From Liolophura sinensis (lineage: Eukaryota; Mollusca; Polyplacophora; Chitonida; Chitonidae), in the NCBI RefSeq assembly GCF_032854445.1, contig NC_088300.1, positions 46,309,682 through 46,350,983 on the forward strand: DNA of 41,302 nt, given 5' to 3'. Shown one piece after another: positions 12,301-21,300 of this stretch. The notes below the pieces were generated by a model. The model made no database searches and was not told the origin of the DNA. It worked only from the letters and a program-made list of their open reading frames with translations. Position numbers and translations under genes: made by a program. Each line of letters begins with the position of its first letter. The first letter of the stretch is position 1.

Positions 12301-15300
12301 ATATTTCGCTTATATATTGCAGTGGTCAAGTTTATTCGAAGAATAACAGAGTTGACAGAACTCGGACAGAAAACACCGCACCTCTGCAGGAGCTAGACAA
12401 AATTCCAGGCTTGTAGGAACATCCGAACCAGCTAGAGCTGGATTTGAACCTAAGACCTCAATGATCAGGGAGAACACATTATGTTTGGAATATTGGGGGA
12501 AATTGACATAAGCACTCAATAATACAGAGAGTTAACGTATCTGCATACTAATAATACCCACTGAAGTAATTCAGTGTCCGTCATTACTGGCATATGTTTC
12601 TGTAACTTTCGGATATGATAATACAGTTACTTTAATTTTTCTTTTTTGGTCTGTGGTTTTGGGTGTTTCTTCATAGGTGTTATGTTTTTGTTACAATATT
12701 CAATTTATATGCCATCATTTATTCTCCAAATATTATTCCTTTAATCATTTCTACAGGTAGGCCTACATGAAAATGTTTTGATTTAATGCACAAATATGGC
12801 ACATTGCTATCCCCAACAAACAGATGTTCTCATTTAATCTTGTGAAAACAGCAGTTATTTGACCACCACAAATGCTTCCATCAGAAAAATTCAGCCTGGG
12901 TATAACATTTCTGCCAACGCTTTCAATGCCTACACACAGGTGATCATATTGGACTTCGTGAACATATAACATATTTGTGCTGTAGATATTTTACCGAAGA
13001 CTATAAGTTATATTGTGAGATTATCGACTAGACATTATTTGTGAACAAACACGCTACAGAAGAGGTATAAACATAACCTGACTTAATCATTTGGAAGGCC
13101 TACTTAAATGTATCAAATACTCGTATCTAGGTTGGTATCTTTACGTCATAAACCCGACCCGCTGCCATTGTTATGCCGATGCCGATGCCGATACTGTATA
13201 CATGTATACATGTATAAGCTGTAGCGAGGTATGTTAGACACGAAATGGTGTAGTCCCATTGCCCAGACTTGGGTTACACGGTGTATCCAGCAGAGAGATT
13301 TCACTGTAAAATCTGCTTAATGCGTTTATCCCAGACAGCTGGAGGCAAAAACGTAATATCCTTACTTCTTACTTCAAACTCAAGAACAATCCATTCTCAT
13401 CTTTCGCTACTTACATATAGAATGGCTTCATTCCACTAATGACAGACAAGATGTATGCATGGTTTTTATATTTATGGTACAAAAACACCCATGCACGTTA
13501 TTCTTTACTTCATCATTAAGAGAGACAAATTACCCATAAAATGAAACACATATACACACTCAAAGGTTGTTCGGTACAACAGACATGAACTAAATATAAC
13601 ATGACGCTACTTGGTTTATAATCACCAACAGCTTTTTTCTTTGATTCCTTTTTAGTATATCAGTTAAAAGCACTTAACACTGGATACAAAAGAGACAGAG
13701 CTGGTTTCACCCAACTCCGTGGAGAGCTTTCTGTTGGGCTGATCATTGTGTAACACAGTATACGTGAGAACATTACTTATATGACGGCGGTCTTAATTGT
13801 TGAAGGGATGGACAGGGTGGGCCGGTAGCGTGTGGGGCTGGAGATGACCTGGCAGAATCCGCATGAAACCACCTCCATTCGCCAACATTTTGAGACTTTT
13901 ATAGATATAAAGATCGCTTGTGGCATGGAGAGGCTAACATCACGCAGCCCAGACATCAACGCTGCTTAAGAGAGCTCCCTTGTTTAACGAGAACGTGATG
14001 TGATCAGGCGTTGTTAGCTAACACCCACAGGCCACATTACCTCAACACAAATTAAGCAAACCGCGTCGAGATTTATTGCTTCTGTAATTATATTGAATTA
14101 GTGAATATAGAGGATTGATTTATTTAGTACTGCACATGCAAAATGGTCAGTCCACGTCGCTGCTTTGTATGAAAAGGCACGTCGATTTGTACTTCAGTAT
14201 TATTTTAACTTTCTTATGTTTATAACGTGTGTAGACTCTACACTGAGAAGAGGTATACATTTTCCCATCACCGGCGTTAACTGTGAGGCTAAACACAGCC
14301 CCGGATGAAGGAAATCACAGCAGTCGTATCGTGGCGGCTTCCATGAAAACAATATATTTCTTCGACTTCGAGTTTAACTCAGTTGTCAAGAACATTTCAC
14401 TTATGCGATGTTAAGAGGTCCAGAAAACCCCAGCCTCTGGAAGCCATTATCATTGATTAATCGATTGATTAAGTGGAAGTTAACGTCATACTGAAGAATT
14501 CATGTTTTATTTTCGGAAGAAAATGGAGCGCCCTGCATAAACGGCCGACGTTCGGCCAGTTAGTGACGAACTTTTTCACGTCTGAGATACAGAACTGCAT
14601 ACAATATTGGTGGACAAGTATGGAAAGCCACACGAGGGTCGTCAACCTCATATTGTCACTAAGGCCCCACAAACTGTAACAGTGGGGAATCTACAAATTC
14701 CTTGTTCAAAACAGATACTGTGCCCTCTCCTCGTATATCTCGAGCTTAGGAGCACTGCACCTTACACACTGAAGACACCTAACCTGTGCTATGAGTTATG
14801 TGAGGGCTTTGTATGTTTGACATTTTGGACACAAAGAATTCAGCATGCCTGGTGTATGACACTTATAACACATGTTGTATAATTCTCTGCCAGATCGTCA
14901 CGCGTTCTATAACCTGCTTTTATTTTCTGACATTTGAGATTCTTGCACGGTGTGGAATAAAATTACATTCCCATCAATCGAAAGCAGATTATATCCAAGA
15001 GAATGATACATCAAAACAAGGAAAAAAATACATACATGCACGAAACACCTTGTGATATTTATACATTGTTCACAAAGATAGCATGGGAAGCCTTGAAGTG
15101 GTAGAAGCGTCAGACACAGTGTATCCAACCAACATGGCTTCCTTGTGACAAATGCTGCTAATTGGATTTGACTTGATGGCACATGGCTTGGCAGGCTTTC
15201 TTCTTTAATTTATCAAACCTGTAGACCCCGTATAAAAAAATTACCAGCGGCGTACACGGGATAGCATATGGCGCAGATCGACGCATTCTATGTCTAAAGG

Positions 15301-18300
15301 TGCGGCATTCCAATTTGATTGTGTGTAGCTTGTTAACTCTAATATTCACAACTAAAATAGAAATGGCGTTACACTCATCCATAAAGAAAGCACAAGGACA
15401 GCCTTGTGTATAAAGTTTGGGTCTTTGTGGATTTGCAAGACGTCATACTAAGTGGAATACAAAAGATTGAAATATTGAAAGTTTCCAATGTTTTATAAAA
15501 CACTCTCATTCTGATTTGAATTGAAATTTAATAAATCATTGTACAGTTGAGTCGCATTTTTACAGCTTATAAGTATCAGTGTGCTCAGTCTCTGTCAGTG
15601 TGCAGAAAACACTATATTCTACAAGAGGTTCAGAGGTTTCTAGACCACACTCAGGGAAGTGATTTTATTTATTTGAACGAGGTAGTGCAGATTTTGAAAT
15701 CCATGACCTCAGCTGTCATGTTGTCTGCATTAACCATAGCTAAAAACACTTTCTCTGTCAATATAAGCGAAAACGGTTGATTAAAAATGGACAAAGAGCT
15801 CTTCCGAAAATGCTGCAGAGCGTCCAGTTATGGGGATTACAATTTCAAGAGTACTCTCTTTGTCAATATAAATGAACGCACTTGATAAGAAAAATAAACA
15901 AAAAGTTCGCCTGGAATTCCGCAAAGCATGCGATTAAATAAACTAGAAGGATCGACACAATATGGGTTACAGTCCTGAGTGCAGAGAGTCTGGGGTTGCC
16001 TGGTCACAAGAACTGATTTATGCCACATTATATAATCGTTTAGGCCATCACTGTTTGCAGACGTGGAGTCCATATTATACCACAGACATCTATCCACTGA
16101 GGATTGAATATATTAATAAGAAACTGATATGGTTGTTGGGTGGGTATAATGGTAGTGCATCCGAATCAGGGAGACAAATGCGCGATATAGCCTCACAGCA
16201 ACACTGGTATACAATGGCTATAGATAACCCATGAACCATGATCACTCGTACCGAGTACTACAACAGCGGGCACAACAGCTCGAGATTCCTTGAATCTAAG
16301 AGACATGTTCGGCATTTATATAGCAATGGTTTGATCTCAGAGGAAAGGACCACCAATCAACAATGGACGATCCCATCCACTCTTGTCACGAACATTACCA
16401 CCAATACTCACGCACAATGAAAAACAAAATTGGACTGGCAACAACCAAACGAGTCAACAGCAAAGGTTCCATGAACTTGTCGCCATTCAAGGCTGGAAAT
16501 ACATAATAGATTTCAAATTGAAGTCGTAAAGTCAGTCTAAAGCTAATGTAAACAGTTGTATACGTTTGATGCTCGCAATGCCCTCAAATTAGACACACAA
16601 AATGCTAGAGATCCTGTACGTTTTGGTTGTATTTACAAACAAGAGAATTGTGCGTTTTGTACAGATTTAAGAAAACTAATTCTTAAAGAAGTTTTATGAT
16701 ATGTTCTTGATAAACGATAGTTTCTACGATGCAATTCAAAGTTGGTCCAGAGAATACCTAATATTTTCTTTGTTGTTTGAAACGTGGTACATAGTTGCTC
16801 TGCTTTTTCTCTCCATGCTGGGGTTTTATATTTGGTCGTATGTCCATTGCTAACAGAGTGGTACATGTTGCTCAGTTTAGAACACTATAGCCCTTTTACC
16901 AATAACATTGTGAGCTCGAATCCAGATCTAGCTAGTTTATGAAGTTATTGGCAAGCAATAGTTTCTCCCAGGCTCCACACAGACTCTTCCTGGGCTCTGT
17001 ATAGTTCCCTCTCCGCCTCTGAACTGTTTCCTCCCCTTCTCCACGCCGTTTTCTCCCTGCCTTTTTGTGGTATCCTTCTCTGCTCGACAAGGTTTCCTCC
17101 AGCCTTCATGGGAGACATGTAGTGTGGAGTGCAGCACAAAACACAAATGTAATAACTAAGTACTATGGCCATACCACGCCTTCGTCACTCAGTGTCACTC
17201 GCATTTCACAGGCTTTTACTGGGATTCACCTATCCTTGATTCTGACAGACTTCACCAAACGTATGCCCTCACTTAATCACACATTGCGTTATAGCAATAT
17301 ATCATTTTGCCAATCCATCAATGATAACAATAACTTCAACCTGCCTGTATGCGCTACTGAAATGAGTATAGTGAATTGATTTGACGGCCAAGAAGCTATG
17401 TGATATGTAGACGTCATTTATTCGGACGTGCTCCTGTGTAATAAATATGCCCCGGTGGGCAACTTGTTAGTCCATTTGATATCCGCTGACTTGACGGGAA
17501 ACATCCATCATCTAGTCACATGAAGACCGACAGTTCACATGACAATGTCTAATATCCGCACTAGGTAACCTTAGTACCGGAACGAGGCTGGGTTTTCCCA
17601 GAATCCACCAAACCTCACGATTCGGCAGTTCACGATGCCTGGCGGTGAGAGAGCCCCCCCCCCCCCCCCACACACACACAGTGCTGTGATGGATGTTATT
17701 CATAATCGCTTCCTCCAATATCCTACCAATTACTCTTCTTGCTGATATGATTAACGTGGACGGATTTGATGACGGGGTCTCTGGGTGGAAACGTCCTCAA
17801 TTTACGGGAGTAACTGTGTGTAACGTCAAGCATCCATCTTGAACCCCGCCAAAAAGTAACACAAGTCAAAGGCTTCAGCAGAAGAATCTACATATTAACA
17901 CATCAACGAATATTAGCGCATCAGCGAATCCCAACATTTACAGCACAATTCGTCCGGCATCATCTGTGAATGTTTGACCAGTCAGTTTGTTTCGCTCACG
18001 CCATGTTCTTTTTCTGTGCCCCACCTTTTCCTCGTTGCAGACAGCTGTATTCAAATCAATAACTTCACAATTTATGGCCGTTAAGGAACATGGAACGTGT
18101 GCTGTATTTCATTACTTAAGCTGTCCGTATTGTTAATGAGTAAAGTAATTGATCACTTACACAAGATTTTCCATCTCATCGCATATGATCTAACATTTTT
18201 GGATGTTTAAGGTGCGAAATTATTAGATCAGTGGCTAATTGCTCTGATAAAAATTCCGTATAGAGCACAACTTCACAAGGTTCCGTCAAAACCAGTAGCA

Positions 18301-21300
18301 GTCGAGCCATACAGTCTGGTGCCAGGCATTCCGGCATCCAAATTCATTTACCCATTTTTATGACATTCCGCGAAACCTTTCCCTCCAAGACACAAAATTC
18401 GTCAGTTAAATATACGGGATTTGTCTATCTCGATTGGGACATTAGATTGGGAAAGCGGGTAGGAAGACCTCCTTAAGCCAAGCTGTGCTGTTGATAACGG
18501 ACCAGTGACCGATTCTAAATATCTAGTTATAGATTATTTTGAATCAAATTCAAATTCAGTAGACACCCAACGAGTTTAATGTTTACACAAAACTGCAACA
18601 CTTTACACAATAAGTTGAGAATTGTAATTAGGTTTTCAAGTTTTGCAAAGGAATTCCGGGAAACAGGCATTACACATGGTAATCTTGTTCACCTGACACG
18701 ATCGGCCGCGAAATGAAACTCTACAGAAAAATATGTTTATGCACCAATGTAGACTTATACAACATACATATATTATACATAGCACATAAGACACATAAGC
18801 CATGTAAAAAATAAATTTACACATGTGCAATGTAAATTTTCCGAGACCCAGAAATTCAAAGGCATTCCCTCAGATTTCTTTGAATGTAGAGCACTTTTGC
18901 CACAAGTCTGAACGGGATAATGTTTGGTCACATAACATACATTACTGGACAGATGATACCAGGAAGATCATGCAAATGCATGCTAACGTATAACTTTTCA
19001 CATTATACAAGTTTCCGTATATTCGTAAGGATATATTTACCCCTATTGTCTGACTCGTGACAGCCCAGTATGCGCGGGGTAAGCAAAGAATCAACTAACA
19101 GGACCTGGCGTCTCTTTATGTGCTCTTAACAACTATGGCAACCAGTACTTTAGGGATTGCTCCGACATGGAAGTTAAGGTACCCGTTCTCCGGGATACCC
19201 GTGTGCTATGTGGAGCAAGTGTCAGAGTTTCTCCTGTATCAGTCATCTCAAGGAGTGACTGAAAATAACGTCAATTCGATCCTCAGCATCTTCTTAGATA
19301 TGGAAACATGATGATGGCCAATTTTGCTCAAAGAGTGGCTCACTTTGCAGCATTATTCTGTAGTAAAAATAGCTGAGAGCGATGGGAATGGAGTACAGAC
19401 ACTTTACATACCGATTAGCTTACAGTTTGACACCATGACAACAGAAACTAAGGCTGAAATGAGATCAAAAAAGGTACTTGTGATGATAAAATAATATGGT
19501 GTCAGGTTTTCAAGAGTTAAAGAGATCCTTTGTGGATGGCGAATGAGATTGTCATTAGCTGCCGGAGAATAGATCTTATCCTAAGAACTTTGCACCTCCG
19601 ATCTTAATTCTGACTGCCATGACACTGGGGTTTTTTTTTGACATTTGTGTTACGTGACCAGGTGTCAAATATGTGTGTTTATTTTTGTTTTACATTCATG
19701 TTCTTACTATGACATGAAAAAGAATTAACTGTTTCGTAATTCAATCATTCAGTCCGATCTTAATCCCAGTGGCCCTCTCTGACGGAGCAAATATACTTGC
19801 CGGAAATCCACCCCCAATTGCTACGGCAGCGGCTTCGAGTCAGGAGGTTTGTCAGGTATACAAACATCGCAATGGGCGGTGACTTTCTCCTGATAATCAG
19901 TTCAACAACGTTCAGTACCTTAGCCACACATTCCTCCTATCCCAGACAAGTACATCAAAAATTTACTCTCATCATACAATTATCCTCTCCCATGTATACA
20001 ACTCAACGTTCTAACGTCACCATACATTCCCCATCTCATATTTCTGCACTTCCCCCTATCCCACATATGTACATGTACATCAGCGTTCTGTCCTCACCAT
20101 ACATTCCCCATCTCATATTTCTGCACTCCCCTCTATCCCACATATGTACATGTACATCAACGTTCTGTCCTCACCATACATTTTTCTTTTCATGGACATT
20201 CTATTCTCACCATACATTCCTCTTATCATCAACGTTCTACCCTCACAATGCATTCCGTTTATCATCAATGCTCTAACCTCGCCATACATTCCTTTTATCA
20301 TCAATGCCCCACCCTCACCACACATTCCTCTTATCATCAACGTCCTACCCTCACCACACATTCCTCTTATCATCAACGTCCTACCCTTACCATACATTCC
20401 TCTTATCATCAACGTTCTAACTTCACAATGCATTCTGTTTATCATCAATGCTCTAACCTCACCACACATTCCTCTTATCATCAACGTTCTACCCTCACCG
20501 CACATTCCTCTTATCATCAACGTCCTACCCTCACCACACATTCCTCTTATCATCAACGTCCTACCTTCACCATACATTCCTCTTATCATCAACGTCCTAC
20601 CTTCACCATACATTTCCCATATCATCAACGTCCTACCCTCACCATACATTCTTCTTATCATCAACGTCCTACCTTCACCATACATTCCCCATATCATCAA
20701 CGTCCTACCCTCACCATACATTCCCCTTATCATCAACGTCCTACCCTCACCACACATTCCTCTTATCATCAACGTCCTACCTTCACCATACATTCTTCTT
20801 ATCATCAACGTCCTACTCTCACCACACATTCTTCTTATCATCAACGTCCTACCTTCACCATACATTCCCCTTATCATCAACGTCCTACCCTCACCATACA
20901 TTCCCCTTATCATCAACGTCCTACCCTCACCATACATTCCCCTTATCATCAACGTCCTACCCTCACCATACATTCCTCTTATCATCAACGTTCTACCTAA
21001 CCATACATTCCTCTTATCGTCAACGTTCTATCCTCACCACACATTCCTCTTATCACCAACGTCCTACCTCACCATACATTCCCCTTAACATCAATGGTCT
21101 ACCCTCACCACACATTCCTCTTATCATGGACGTTTTACCCCGTCGCCATACATTTGCTTTTTACTATTGGAAATACCGAAGAAGACTAGGAATGGGATTG
21201 AAAAGAAAAATTGAACACCTTTGGTAGGTGAATGATGTACTTCTCACAGATTGACAGCCATGTGTATAGTTTTATAACGCATAGGAAGAGACGCCCAGTG

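Noticed and set aside
20113-21088. Long open frames (250-314 codons) with 12-residue repeats on both strands
   Set aside because: They follow automatically from a stop-free 36-bp repeat unit; three frames are open at once and none has start, splice or composition support as a gene.
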